Source: CAIXDB01 sp038327915
GTDB lineage: Bacteria > Patescibacteriota > Minisyncoccia > Phycocordibacterales > DATDWN01
NCBI GenBank assembly: GCA_038327915.1
Contig: JBBQLO010000001.1
Span: 34,510-98,509 of the forward strand
DNA length: 64,000 bases
Direction: 5' to 3'
The notes beneath the pieces were generated by a model. That model ran no database searches and was not told the DNA's origin. It saw only the letters and a program-made list of their open reading frames with translations. Below, piece by piece: positions 18,714 to 26,976 of this stretch (position 1 is the first letter of the stretch; each line of letters starts with the position of its first letter). Both the position numbers and the translations under genes were made by a program.

Positions 18714-21700
18714 ATGAAAAAAAATTCAGAGACTATTTTTATCACTCGTTATAACAAGCTCAATCCTGAGCAGAAAAAAGCAGTTGATGCTATTGAAGGT
18801 CCTGTGCTTGTTATCGCGGGGCCTGGTTCCGGTAAGACAGAAATTTTGTCGTTACGAGTAGCCAATATTTTAGAAAAAACGGACACAGCGCCGGGCTCTA
18901 TTCTTTGTTTAACCTTTACGGATTCTGCATCGCTAAATATGCGTGAGAGGCTTGCTGGACTCATAGGTACTGCAGCATATCGTGTTCAAATTCATACGTT
19001 TCATAGTTTTTGTACGTATGTTATCGCACGATATCCAGAGTATTTTTTTGGTTCAGCTGATTTTAATCCCGCAGATGATGTTACTCGGCTCGAGATTATT
19101 TCTACTATTTTTCGTACATTGTCGCACGAAAATCCACTTCGTTCTGAGCATCCTGACCAAGGTTTTGTTTTTTTGCGACCGACACTCAAGTCAATTTCAG
19201 ACTTGAAAAGAGCTGGTATGTCACCGGGTGAATTTCGTCAGGTTGTTCTGCACAATGAAACTATACTGGGTCTCCTCAATCCTCTTGTGGCTCGTATGCT
19301 TCCTGAACGCATAACTAAAAAAGAGATTTCTACGTTGCAAAGATTATACACGGCCATGAGCCAAGTCCCATGTCTGCCACTGCCTCTCTTGCACATCCAG
19401 TGTCTCCGTGATACGACAACTGCCGCTTTAAACGTTGCCTTGAGTACTGCCGAAGAAAGTGGAACTTCTACACCGCTATCCGACTGGAAGAAAGAAAATA
19501 TTACTCGAGATGTTAGTGGAAATTTTGTATTGAAAGATACTGAACGTGCACCTAAAATGCGAGCCCTTGCCGACATGTATGATGCATATCAGAAAGAAAT
19601 GTACACGGAGGGTTATTTTGATTTCGACGACATGATTCTTGAAGTTATTCAAGCTGTTGAGAAAAACCCGATTCTTGCTCTTGAGCTACAAGAAAGTTTT
19701 CAGTACATACTTGTTGACGAATTTCAGGATACCAATGATGCTCAAATGCGACTCATCCTTGCCCTCACAGGGGCAGAGGTTCACGAAGGCAGACCAAATG
19801 TCATGGCAGTAGGGGACGACGATCAATCTATTTATAAATTCCAAGGTGCAGAAGTCGCAAACATAATTTCATTTAAAAAAAATTTTAGAAACCCAGATGT
19901 TATCACACTTACTACAAATTATCGCTCTACACCAGAAATTTTAGATATTTCGGAAAAAGTAATAAATCAAGGAGTTCGAGGTTTGAAATCTTTATTACCA
20001 GAAATAGAAAAAACAATTACTGCAGGAAACACAAACTTACCGACGGGGAGGGTTTATTTTAAGTCGTTTGAAACGGAATTACACGAATATGATTTTATTG
20101 CCAAAGAAATTTTCCGGCTTATTAAGGAGGGTCAGTTACCAGAGCAAATAGCTGTTATTGCCCGTACTCACAAAGGTCTTCAAAATATTGTACCTTATTT
20201 TAAAGCTCTTGGAATTGATGTTCGATATGAAAAACGTCACGATGTTTTACGTGATGAATTGATTCGAGAAATCATTACTCTTATCAAATTTGTATCCACT
20301 ATTGGGCGCGGCAATATGGACGAAGCCGACGAGTATATGCCAGAAATTCTCTCGTTTCCATTTTGGAAAATTTCTCGAAAACTTGTGTGGGAGATTTCTC
20401 TTACCGCCCGTACAACAGTATCGCATTCATGGATTGCCACCATGCAATCACATGAAAATTCTTCTGTTCGGGATATTGCAGACTTTCTTATCGATGTCGG
20501 AATTCGTTCCCAGTCTCTGCCTCTTGAACGTGTTATCGATGTACTCATCGGCAGTGAGGTCCTTCTTGTTTCTGATTCCGAAGATAATGAAGATAATGAG
20601 GAAGGTGAGAGAGAAGAAAGTAGAAAAGAAAACAAAGAAGAAGACAAAGTAACATCAACACCCGTATTTCATAGTCCATTTCGACAGTATTATTTTAGCC
20701 AAGAAACTTTTACAGAAAGAAAGCCGGAGTACATTTCTTTTCTTTCTTCCCTCAAAGTTTTTATCGGTGCGCTTCGTGAATATCGACAAGGAAAAGTTTT
20801 GTCGGTTGGTGATTGTGTTTCTTTCGTTGAGGTTCATGAAAAAAATAATATGGAACTTTTAGACCAGAGCCCGTTTGTGGGAGGAAAACACGCTGTCTCT
20901 TTTCTCACTGCACACAAAGCCAAAGGTTTGGAATTTGACGTGGTATTTATTCTCTCTGCCAATGATGAAATATGGAGTGGGAGAGGAATTCCTGATAAAT
21001 TGCCGTTTCCAAAAAATATTACCGCTAGACCAAGTGCCGACTCGATTGATGATAAAATTCGTCTCTTGTATGTGGCTCTTACCCGCGCCCGGCACACTCT
21101 ATACGTCACACACTATGAACGTCGCGAAGATGGGAGAGCTGTTTTGCCGTTAGAGTTTCTTTCTCCCTTTTCTCATCAAATTGAAAAAAGTGAAAATATT
21201 TTTGATCCTCACCCTATTGAGGTACATGTTAACTCTCTTGTCGCCTTACCTTTTACAGGAGATGAGGAAAGTATGTTGCATAGCACTCTTTCCGAATACT
21301 GTATGTCAGTGACGCACCTGAACAATTTTCTTGATGTTTCTCGTGCTGGTCCGCATGTATTTCTTGAGCAAAATCTTTTGCGATTTCCCCAGGCTAAAAC
21401 TCCCTCTAATGTGTACGGTACCTCCATGCATTCTTCCCTTCAGTACATCTATACGTATTTTCGACGAGAGACAACATTACCACCTGTTGACCAGGTACTT
21501 ACTTTTTTTGAAAAATCGCTCAAGTCGGGTAGGCTTCACCCGACAGATCACCTTGTGCAAGTAGAGCGTGGTCGTCAAGCATTGGCATTGTACATAAAGA
21601 CACATGCTGATGATATTCGAAGTGAAGACAGAATTGAAACTGATTTTAAACATCAAGGCGTTGTTCTCGATTCAGAAACAGGCATGGCGTGTATTCAACC

Positions 21701-22118
21701 TGTCCATATTACAGGTAAAATAGACAAAATGCGCATCGAAGGTAGTGAAATAGTTGTCACTGACTGGAAGACCGGCAAGCCAAAGACTTCATGGGAAGGA
21801 AAAAGTTTGGAAGAAAAAATACAACTATATTCTTATCGTCGCCAGCTTCTTTTTTATGCTATTTTGATTGCTGGGTCAAAAGATTTCTCTGATTTCGGCG
21901 TCTCCCGTGGAAATTTAGAATTTCTCGAGCCGGTTAATAATACGTTTCTTGCTCTTTCACTTGAAATTGAATCAAGTGAAATTTCTCGTTTAAAGTCTCT
22001 TATTATTGCTGTGTACTGCAAAATAGTCGCTTTGGATTTTCCATCGACGGAAAAATACAGCCCAGACTTTGCAGGCTGTATTGAATTTGAAAACGATTTG
22101 ATAGAAGGAAAAATTTAA
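18714..22118 (+). CDS. UvrD/PcrA-type superfamily 1 helicase fused to a C-terminal PD-(D/E)XK nuclease
   Basis: This 1134-aa protein combines a UvrD-like helicase with a RecB/Cas4-type nuclease, the arrangement of AddA/RecB-like recombination enzymes. Helicase motifs are: Q motif and LNPEQKKAV at the N-terminus, Walker A AGPGSGKT near 35-42, LTFTDSA, LVDEFQDTND near 335, GDDDQSIYKFQG near 368-379, TNYRST, KAKGLEFDVVFI near 740, and YVALTRARHTLY near 788. The nuclease core is GKIDKM followed by VVTDWKTGK near 1016. A Glu/Lys/Ser-rich insert lies near 622-645. It likely resects or unwinds DNA ends. TAGTAT lies six bases before the ATG, and TATAAT lies at 18690-18695. Confidence 0.9.
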   Translation: MKKNSETIFITRYNKLNPEQKKAVDAIEGPVLVIAGPGSGKTEILSLRVANILEKTDTAPGSILCLTFTDSASLNMRERLAGLIGTAAYRVQIHTFHSFCTYVIARYPEYFFGSADFNPADDVTRLEIISTIFRTLSHENPLRSEHPDQGFVFLRPTLKSISDLKRAGMSPGEFRQVVLHNETILGLLNPLVARMLPERITKKEISTLQRLYTAMSQVPCLPLPLLHIQCLRDTTTAALNVALSTAEESGTSTPLSDWKKENITRDVSGNFVLKDTERAPKMRALADMYDAYQKEMYTEGYFDFDDMILEVIQAVEKNPILALELQESFQYILVDEFQDTNDAQMRLILALTGAEVHEGRPNVMAVGDDDQSIYKFQGAEVANIISFKKNFRNPDVITLTTNYRSTPEILDISEKVINQGVRGLKSLLPEIEKTITAGNTNLPTGRVYFKSFETELHEYDFIAKEIFRLIKEGQLPEQIAVIARTHKGLQNIVPYFKALGIDVRYEKRHDVLRDELIREIITLIKFVSTIGRGNMDEADEYMPEILSFPFWKISRKLVWEISLTARTTVSHSWIATMQSHENSSVRDIADFLIDVGIRSQSLPLERVIDVLIGSEVLLVSDSEDNEDNEEGEREESRKENKEEDKVTSTPVFHSPFRQYYFSQETFTERKPEYISFLSSLKVFIGALREYRQGKVLSVGDCVSFVEVHEKNNMELLDQSPFVGGKHAVSFLTAHKAKGLEFDVVFILSANDEIWSGRGIPDKLPFPKNITARPSADSIDDKIRLLYVALTRARHTLYVTHYERREDGRAVLPLEFLSPFSHQIEKSENIFDPHPIEVHVNSLVALPFTGDEESMLHSTLSEYCMSVTHLNNFLDVSRAGPHVFLEQNLLRFPQAKTPSNVYGTSMHSSLQYIYTYFRRETTLPPVDQVLTFFEKSLKSGRLHPTDHLVQVERGRQALALYIKTHADDIRSEDRIETDFKHQGVVLDSETGMACIQPVHITGKIDKMRIEGSEIVVTDWKTGKPKTSWEGKSLEEKIQLYSYRRQLLFYAILIAGSKDFSDFGVSRGNLEFLEPVNNTFLALSLEIESSEISRLKSLIIAVYCKIVALDFPSTEKYSPDFAGCIEFENDLIEGKI

Positions 22119-22120
22119 AT

Positions 22121-22828
22121 TTATTTCGAGAGTAATGTGTCGATTGTTGACTTGAGAGCCTCATACGACTCTGCACCGACAACTGGTATTTGTGAACCGT
22201 CTTTTGTGATAAGAACTGAGTATGGTGTTCCTTGGGCGCCCGCTTTCACCGCTTCGTCATAGCTCGCTTGAATTTTAGCTGAATATTTTCCTGAATTGAG
22301 ACAGGTTGTGAAATTTTTAGTGTTGATTCCTATTGTTGAAGCAAAGGTTGTGAGTTGCGCGGGGTCGAGACCATTGTTACCCGGAGTCTGGTCGTAAATC
22401 ATGTTGAGATATTGCCAAAATTTAGCCGGACCACCTATTTCATTGACACATTCAGTTGCCTCTGCTTCTTTTGGTGCTTTGGAATGAAGTTGAGCGATAG
22501 GAAAGTGGCGATATACCCACGCAACTTTACCATCTTTGCCATATTCGGTCATAAGCCGATTGAGCGTTGGGTTAAAAAGTTTGCAGTACGGACATTCAGT
22601 ATCAGAATATTCAACAATTACAATATCTGCGTTCGGATTCCCGAGAATATGGTCGCTTGCGGATATAGAAGGAATCTGGTGAGGTGCTGTTGGTGTTGTT
22701 GTAGTTGTGACTGCTTGATTTTTGATTGTTTCTTTTTTTGCATTGAGGTTGGAAAAATATAGTGCACCAGCAATGATACCTCCGGCAACGATGATAGCAA
22801 TAGGAATGGCGATTTTGTTTGTGTCCAT
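22121..22828 (-). CDS. Membrane-anchored DsbA/BdbD-like thiol oxidoreductase
   Basis: This thioredoxin-fold protein has a CPYC active site at residues 79-82 and an N-terminal membrane anchor at about 6-26, followed by a Thr-rich linker. The helical insertion and the cis-proline region (GTPYSVLITKDG) match the DsbA/BdbD/DSBA-like family, which forms disulfides in exported proteins. That fits the Cys-containing pilins and surface proteins encoded nearby. I choose the ATG at 22828 rather than an in-frame TTG at 22849, because a consensus TATAAT ends seven bases before that ATG. The stop is convergent with the upstream helicase stop, two bases apart. Confidence 0.87.
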   Translation of the reverse strand: MDTNKIAIPIAIIVAGGIIAGALYFSNLNAKKETIKNQAVTTTTTPTAPHQIPSISASDHILGNPNADIVIVEYSDTECPYCKLFNPTLNRLMTEYGKDGKVAWVYRHFPIAQLHSKAPKEAEATECVNEIGGPAKFWQYLNMIYDQTPGNNGLDPAQLTTFASTIGINTKNFTTCLNSGKYSAKIQASYDEAVKAGAQGTPYSVLITKDGSQIPVVGAESYEALKSTIDTLLSK

Positions 22829-22835
22829 GGTGTGT

Positions 22836-22841
22836 ATTATA
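22836..22841 (-). promoter_or_regulatory. Consensus -10 box placed for a leaderless transcript
   Basis: On the minus strand TATAAT occupies 22841-22836, and the dsbA-like ATG begins at 22828, seven bases further on. Transcription starting 6-8 bases after the -10 box would begin at or next to the A of the start codon. There is no Shine-Dalgarno sequence. Confidence 0.6.
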
Positions 22842-22883
22842 CCTTTCAAATTTTCAAAAGCAAATTATTATTGCAACAGAAAC

Positions 22884-23058
22884 CAGTCACTCTCGCATGC
22901 TTGCTTTTTTAGAACATCGCGCAGGAGCTTAGAAAACAACAGCGATCGAGTGCGCGGCATACGAGGAGCTGATTGTTTTCTTGAGCGACGAGCGCTGAAG
23001 AAATTTTTCAGCAGAAAAATATTCTGGTTCTAAAAAAGCAAGCATGCGAGAGTGACTG
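22884..23058 (-). repeat. Structured repeat element, copy 2, with 32-bp perfect terminal inverted repeats
   Basis: The ends 22884-22915 and 23027-23058 are perfect 32-bp inverted repeats containing CTCTCGCATGCTTGC. Read on the minus strand, the interior aligns with the element at 15316-15463: CCAGAATA, a hairpin ATTTTTC-TGCT-GAAAAAT (23020-23003), CTCAAGAAAACAA, CTCCTCGTATGC, CACTCG, TTGTTTTCTAA and TGCGCGATGTT. AGAAAACAACAGC (22931-22943) pairs with GCTGaTTGTTTTCT (22968-22981). It lies between two minus-strand genes, in their orientation. No protein is encoded. Confidence 0.82.
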
Positions 23059-23064
23059 AAATCA

Positions 23065-23646
23065 CTAAAACAAACTTTGAGTTTTCATCTCCTCGACGGG
23101 TTCCCAATGTTTGGTATCAAGCTTAATTTCTTTAACGTTTGGCCCTTCTTTAAACATCAACTTTTTATTTTTTAGTGCGTACTCATAGACATCTTTTGTG
23201 ATGCGTACGTCGTCTGTACAGTACTTTCTAATTTTTTCGATTTCCCCCTGCTTCCACCATACGATAGCATCAAGGCCGTTACCGCTTTTTTTTATTCCAA
23301 GCGTCCCTTCAGCCACTTGGTCGAGTTTCATTCTCCTGCCGTAGGCGTTTCTGATTTCCTTCAATATGTCGAGTGAGCGAATGTGAGAGAGGTCATGTCC
23401 TCGGGATTTTATATAGTATTTATTAAGTATTGGAATATCAAAATGGTCTCCGTTGTACGTGATGAGCATGTCGGCGGTATCGAGTAAATCCCACAGGCGT
23501 GGAAAATCCTCTTCGAGAAAACTGTCGTACGTGCGTGTCTCGCAATCATATGTACATACCATCGACACATCGAGGGCAACTGGGTCCGTCGATCCCACAT
23601 CCTGAAAGATATTTTTTGTTTCAATATCGAAGACAATTTTTTTCAT
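23065..23646 (-). CDS. DnaQ-like/RNase H-fold 3'-5' exonuclease (YprB-type)
   Basis: This 193-aa protein has the DEDD exonuclease signature: FDIET at residues 6-10 (Asp7, Glu9), the second Asp in YNGDHFDIPIL near 78, and the final Asp in YCTDDVRIT near 149. It resembles the stand-alone RNase H-like exonuclease domain (PF13482) of YprB proteins, which process single-stranded DNA or RNA ends. The C-terminus adds about 30 unassigned residues. TATACT ends six bases before the ATG, with no Shine-Dalgarno sequence. The structured repeat element begins seven bases after the stop. Confidence 0.82.
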   Translation of the reverse strand: MKKIVFDIETKNIFQDVGSTDPVALDVSMVCTYDCETRTYDSFLEEDFPRLWDLLDTADMLITYNGDHFDIPILNKYYIKSRGHDLSHIRSLDILKEIRNAYGRRMKLDQVAEGTLGIKKSGNGLDAIVWWKQGEIEKIRKYCTDDVRITKDVYEYALKNKKLMFKEGPNVKEIKLDTKHWEPVEEMKTQSLF

Positions 23647-23712
23647 ACAAAGAGTATAGCAAAGTAGAGAATTTTGACTAATATTGATACAATATATTTG
23701 AAATTAGTCTAC

Positions 23713-23740
23713 TTGACAAAGAAATATAATCGTATATTGT
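23713..23740 (+). promoter_or_regulatory. Promoter of the three-gene accessory operon
   Basis: TTGACA at 23713-23718 and TATTGT at 23735-23740 are separated by 16 bp. The next gene starts at 23776 with AAAGGAGG about seven bases upstream of the ATG. Confidence 0.5.
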
Positions 23741-23775
23741 TATTTTTAGATTTTGTAATTTGAAAGGAGGTTTAA

Positions 23776-24528
23776 ATGGATAATGAAAGAATTGAAATAT
23801 TTCGAGAGCACTTCGAGGAATGTCTCAGACATTTCGGAAAGACTTTCAGTGCTAACTATCCTCCTGGAAGCAGGAATCGATGCAAGCTACTCAAGCCTTT
23901 AATTGATTTTTGTGGAGTTGGCAGACAAACCGCTCAGAAATGGATAGACGACATGGGTATTCCAAGAGGGGAACTCATGATGAAACTTAGTTGTTACCTT
24001 GACTTGAATGGATATAGAATCATTGAGCTCGAAAGAATGCCGAGAGTAATTCGAGGTGTTCTGGAGCTTATTGGTTTTAGTATACTCAGTGCCAACGATA
24101 TGGCAGTCGCTCTGGGTTATGAAGTCCAGAGTCTGTATGACATTTTTCTCAGGGAAGCAGGGACAAGTCAAGAAAAAGAAGCGATGATGTTTGAACTCTG
24201 GAAGGGTAAGAAGACGGAACTTGAAACAAAGAATCATGAGGCTTTTGAATCAATCCATCTAGCAAGAGTTTCTAGAGCAACTTCAGAGTCAGAAGTAATC
24301 GGACAGCAAGTTTTGTCCCTTATGAAATCTGGTGAAGACATTTCTGCTCGGCGAAACGCTACACTGGCAATCATACGAGGTTTGCGGCTTCTTTTGGATG
24401 AGGGTTTGTTTTCAAATCTTACCTCAAAGGAAATTTCAGGCATAAGCAATGATGAGCGTCTTGATGTTCTTCAGCTTTTGAATCATTTTACCGCTCTGAG
24501 CTCAAAACTCATACAAGTAAGGGACTAG
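23776..24528 (+). CDS. Hypothetical protein with N-terminal HTH-like region (first gene of accessory operon)
   Basis: This 250-aa soluble protein is not of a family I can name. Residues about 40-75 (FCGVGRQTAQKWIDDMGIPRG) look like a helix-turn-helix of the Cro/CI type. A second HTH-like stretch (ILSANDMAVALGYEVQSLYDIF) lies near 100-121. The rest is helical. The start is set by AAAGGAGG before the ATG. The gene is the first of three closely linked genes (next ATG two bases after the stop), the last of which encodes a ParB-like protein. A DNA-binding or regulatory role is plausible but not shown. Confidence 0.68.
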   Translation: MDNERIEIFREHFEECLRHFGKTFSANYPPGSRNRCKLLKPLIDFCGVGRQTAQKWIDDMGIPRGELMMKLSCYLDLNGYRIIELERMPRVIRGVLELIGFSILSANDMAVALGYEVQSLYDIFLREAGTSQEKEAMMFELWKGKKTELETKNHEAFESIHLARVSRATSESEVIGQQVLSLMKSGEDISARRNATLAIIRGLRLLLDEGLFSNLTSKEISGISNDERLDVLQLLNHFTALSSKLIQVRD

Positions 24529-24530
24529 TC

Positions 24531-24794
24531 ATGGAAGATCATAGCTTTATCTGTATTGTTGAGAAAGTAGTTACTGAGGGTAAACATGGACCCTACGCGG
24601 CGGTCAGCTCAAACGATTTAGGACCAATTACTTTTGCCCTCACCTTACAGGTGTGGAAAGAAGAAATATGGCCCGAACCTGGAACGTATGTTGTACTGTC
24701 TCAGGTAATCAAAAAGCGTGCCGGATGGCGTGCAAAACTGGGTCGGTTTTTACAACCGTCCGACGAGAAAAAAGGAGAAACGAATGAGAGTTAA
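24531..24794 (+). CDS. Hypothetical 87-aa protein (middle gene of accessory operon)
   Basis: This is a small protein rich in beta-forming residues, with conserved-looking blocks GKHGPYAAVSSNDLG and ITFALTLQVWKEEIWPEPGTYVVL. It resembles a small OB- or SH3-like barrel, but I cannot name the family. It starts two bases after the upstream stop, and an AAGGGA ribosome-binding site lies inside that gene's end. Its stop overlaps the next gene by 11 bases. The tight spacing argues for joint expression with the HTH-like and ParB-like genes. Confidence 0.62.
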   Translation: MEDHSFICIVEKVVTEGKHGPYAAVSSNDLGPITFALTLQVWKEEIWPEPGTYVVLSQVIKKRAGWRAKLGRFLQPSDEKKGETNES

Positions 24795-25608
24795 GAGAAC
24801 GCAGACTGTAATGTTGAGCGGACTGAAAGCCAACTTGTTTGTCAGGAAAGAATTGGATCCGGATCATGTATTCGTGCTTGCTGAGCTCATGGAGGCTGGC
24901 GTTCCGATGAATGATCGGATGAAAGTCACTGAGACGGATCATATCATCGTTGATGGACGTCACCGTAAAGAAGCATATGAGCTCGCTAAGTATAGAGAGG
25001 TTGAAGTCGATATTGTTGCAGACATGAGTGAGATCGAGATGATATCGGAGGCATATCGGTCAAACACAGGTGGTTCTAAACCACCAACAACAGACGACAC
25101 CGAACACACCATCATGCTTCTTTGGCAACGGAATGAAAACATGAGGCGGATTGGGGAGTGTCTCGGAATTCCGAGTGGTCTTGCTCGAAAATACGTGATG
25201 GCGATCAAATCGCGTATGGCTAGGGTTGCACTCCAACAAGCTATTGCTGCGGTTACCAACAACAATGTGAAGATTCAGGATGCTGCAGAACTTCATGGAG
25301 TAGATATCGAAATGTTGAGGACGGTGATGTCCGGTAAACGTAAAAAGCATAAGAACGGTGTGGGCGATGTTCAGCGAACGTTAACCAATACCCACAGAAC
25401 TCTTGGGTTGAAAAATGCGGCAACAATCCGTGCATTGTTTATGCAGTTCGCAGATGGTGATATTACGGAAATGCAAATGAAAGAGATTCTTGATCAACTC
25501 GAATCACTTCAAAAGCGTCATACTCGGTCAATCGTTGATTGGAGGGCGCGTTTTGAAGGGATTGTTAAGGGGAACAAGAATTCTCAAGAATGTGCAAAAT
25601 CCGCTTAA
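24784..25608 (+). CDS. ParB/Srx-like DNA-binding protein
   Basis: The N-terminal 100 residues carry a ParB-type core: VTETDHIIVDGRHRKEAYEL near 47-66, followed by a beta strand and helix and then SNTGGSKPPTT in place of the usual GERR-box stretch. A helix-turn-helix (MRRIGECLGIPSGLARKYV) follows near 121-139, and the C-terminal half is basic and helical. I place the start at ATG 24784, because AAAAGGAG lies just upstream; a longer in-frame version would start inside the previous gene. No ParA partner is adjacent, so chromosome partitioning is unlikely to be its job. A transcriptional or phage/plasmid-derived regulator is more likely. A strong terminator follows. Confidence 0.72.
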   Translation: MRVKRTQTVMLSGLKANLFVRKELDPDHVFVLAELMEAGVPMNDRMKVTETDHIIVDGRHRKEAYELAKYREVEVDIVADMSEIEMISEAYRSNTGGSKPPTTDDTEHTIMLLWQRNENMRRIGECLGIPSGLARKYVMAIKSRMARVALQQAIAAVTNNNVKIQDAAELHGVDIEMLRTVMSGKRKKHKNGVGDVQRTLTNTHRTLGLKNAATIRALFMQFADGDITEMQMKEILDQLESLQKRHTRSIVDWRARFEGIVKGNKNSQECAKSA

Positions 25609-25621
25609 TTGTTTTTTACCG

Positions 25622-25650
25622 CCAGGGTGCATATGCACCCTGGTTTTTTT
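25622..25650 (+). terminator. Rho-independent terminator
   Basis: CCAGGGTGCA and TGCACCCTGG form a perfect palindromic stem over 25622-25643, followed by seven T (25644-25650). It ends the three-gene operon and lies at the convergent junction with hisS. Confidence 0.9.
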
Positions 25651-26956
25651 ACTTCCTCACCACATTTTCCACCTCTTCCGCCTTCACTTTTACTTCCTCA
25701 CCAGTTTGCATATTTTTGAGTGGGTATTCACTTGTTTTGACTTCGTCTTCACCGACAACAATGACAAAAGGGATGTTGTGTTTGTGAACAATTTTTATCT
25801 GGTCTCCTACTTTTTTACCAGAGAGGTCGATAGCTACGTTAAGACCTTGTTTGTTTTTTGTTTCATCTTTTGTACGAAGTTTCTCCGCTAGTGTGCGAGC
25901 ATGGTCAGTGAATTCGGAACTCAGCGTAGCGATGTATACTTGTGCACTTGGAGTGTATTTTGGAAGGAGATTGTGGCTTTCGAGGAAATCTCTCGCGGTG
26001 ACATCGCCGGCGCCGAAGCCGACTGCTGGAACTTTTTTTGCACCAAAAATATCAAGAAGGTCGTCGTATCGCCCGCCGCCAAAAACAGAGCGGGGGTTGT
26101 CTGGGTTTGCATCAAAGACTTCAAAGACGGTGCCGGTGTAATAATCAAAACCTCGCATGAGAGTTGGATCAAAAACTATATTTGCAATACCTATTGATTG
26201 GAGTTTTTCAATGAGTTCAATCAGTTCTTTTGAATGTAGATTTTTTTCACCAAGTAAGGTCAGAAGAGTTTCATTTGAACTCAAAAGTGCAATGAGTTCT
26301 GGGGCTTTTTCACCAAGTATGGCTTCAACACTGTCGAGAAAAGCGTCAGGAGTGATTTTTAATTTTTTGTCTATTATTTTTGAGAGTGTATGACTCTGCT
26401 CACTGTCGAGTTTAAAATAGGTATAGAGGTCTGTGAGGATTTTACGACTATTTATTTTAATAACAAAGTCTGCGTCATGTGCGCCAAAATTTTTCATAAT
26501 TTGGTGAGCAATTGTGATGATTTCTGTATCTGCCTCGCTACTGTCGACCCCAAAAAGATCTACATTGAGCTGCCAGTGCTCTCGCAAGCGACCGCGTTGA
26601 GGTTTTTCATATCGAAAAAGATTGGGAATAGAGTACCAGCGAAGCGGAAAAGCGAGTTCTTGGCTCCGAGCAGCCACCATCCGGGCAACTGTCGGTGTCA
26701 TTTCGGGACGCAAAGTAACCTCCCTGTTTCCGCGGTCGGTAAAAGTGTATGTTTCGTTTGTTATAATTTCCTCCCCAGATTTAGCACGGTAGAGTTCTGC
26801 TGGTTCGAGGAGGGATGCGGAATATTCGACATAGCCAAATTTTTCGACTGTTTCTTTCCACGTCTTGAAAATATGATTTTGTATAAACATATCTTCAGGA
26901 TAAAAGTCTCGTACCCCTTTATAGCTTTCCGTTGATAGTTTCATTTTGTCAGACAT
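25649..26956 (-). CDS. hisS: Histidine--tRNA ligase
   Basis: HisRS charges tRNA-His. Class II motifs are present: motif 1 region GVRDFYPED near residue 12, TLRPEMTPTVAR, motif 2 NLFRYEKPQRGRLREHWQ, the histidine-binding RGFDYYTGTVFEVF, and motif 3 VFGGGRYDDLL. A C-terminal anticodon-binding domain ends the protein. I set the start at ATG 26956 (MSDKMKLSTESYKGV). An upstream in-frame start at 27037 would overlap truB and add residues unlike HisRS. A TACACT -10 box lies six bases before this ATG, in a 20-bp gap shared with the divergent truB gene. Length is about 435 aa, normal. Confidence 0.95.
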   Translation of the reverse strand: MSDKMKLSTESYKGVRDFYPEDMFIQNHIFKTWKETVEKFGYVEYSASLLEPAELYRAKSGEEIITNETYTFTDRGNREVTLRPEMTPTVARMVAARSQELAFPLRWYSIPNLFRYEKPQRGRLREHWQLNVDLFGVDSSEADTEIITIAHQIMKNFGAHDADFVIKINSRKILTDLYTYFKLDSEQSHTLSKIIDKKLKITPDAFLDSVEAILGEKAPELIALLSSNETLLTLLGEKNLHSKELIELIEKLQSIGIANIVFDPTLMRGFDYYTGTVFEVFDANPDNPRSVFGGGRYDDLLDIFGAKKVPAVGFGAGDVTARDFLESHNLLPKYTPSAQVYIATLSSEFTDHARTLAEKLRTKDETKNKQGLNVAIDLSGKKVGDQIKIVHKHNIPFVIVVGEDEVKTSEYPLKNMQTGEEVKVKAEEVENVVRK

Positions 26957-26962
26957 ACTGCT

Positions 26963-26972
26963 AGTGTATATA
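26963..26972. promoter_or_regulatory. Overlapping divergent -10 boxes for hisS and truB
   Basis: Only 20 bp separate the start codons of hisS (26956, minus) and truB (26977, plus). On the minus strand TACACT at 26968-26963 lies six bases before the hisS ATG. On the plus strand TATATA at 26967-26972 lies four bases before the truB ATG. The two boxes overlap by two bases, so polymerase binding for one should block the other. Confidence 0.5.
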
Positions 26973-26976
26973 AAAA

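Noticed and set aside
22829..22849. TTG start at 22849 for the DsbA-like protein.
   Set aside because: The frame would include the consensus TATAAT box; the ATG at 22828 fits both the box spacing and the usual membrane-anchor start.
23499..26935. Several long frames on the strand opposite hisS and the exonuclease (for example 26390-26935).
   Set aside because: They mirror real genes, have no promoter or RBS, and their compositions do not look like proteins.
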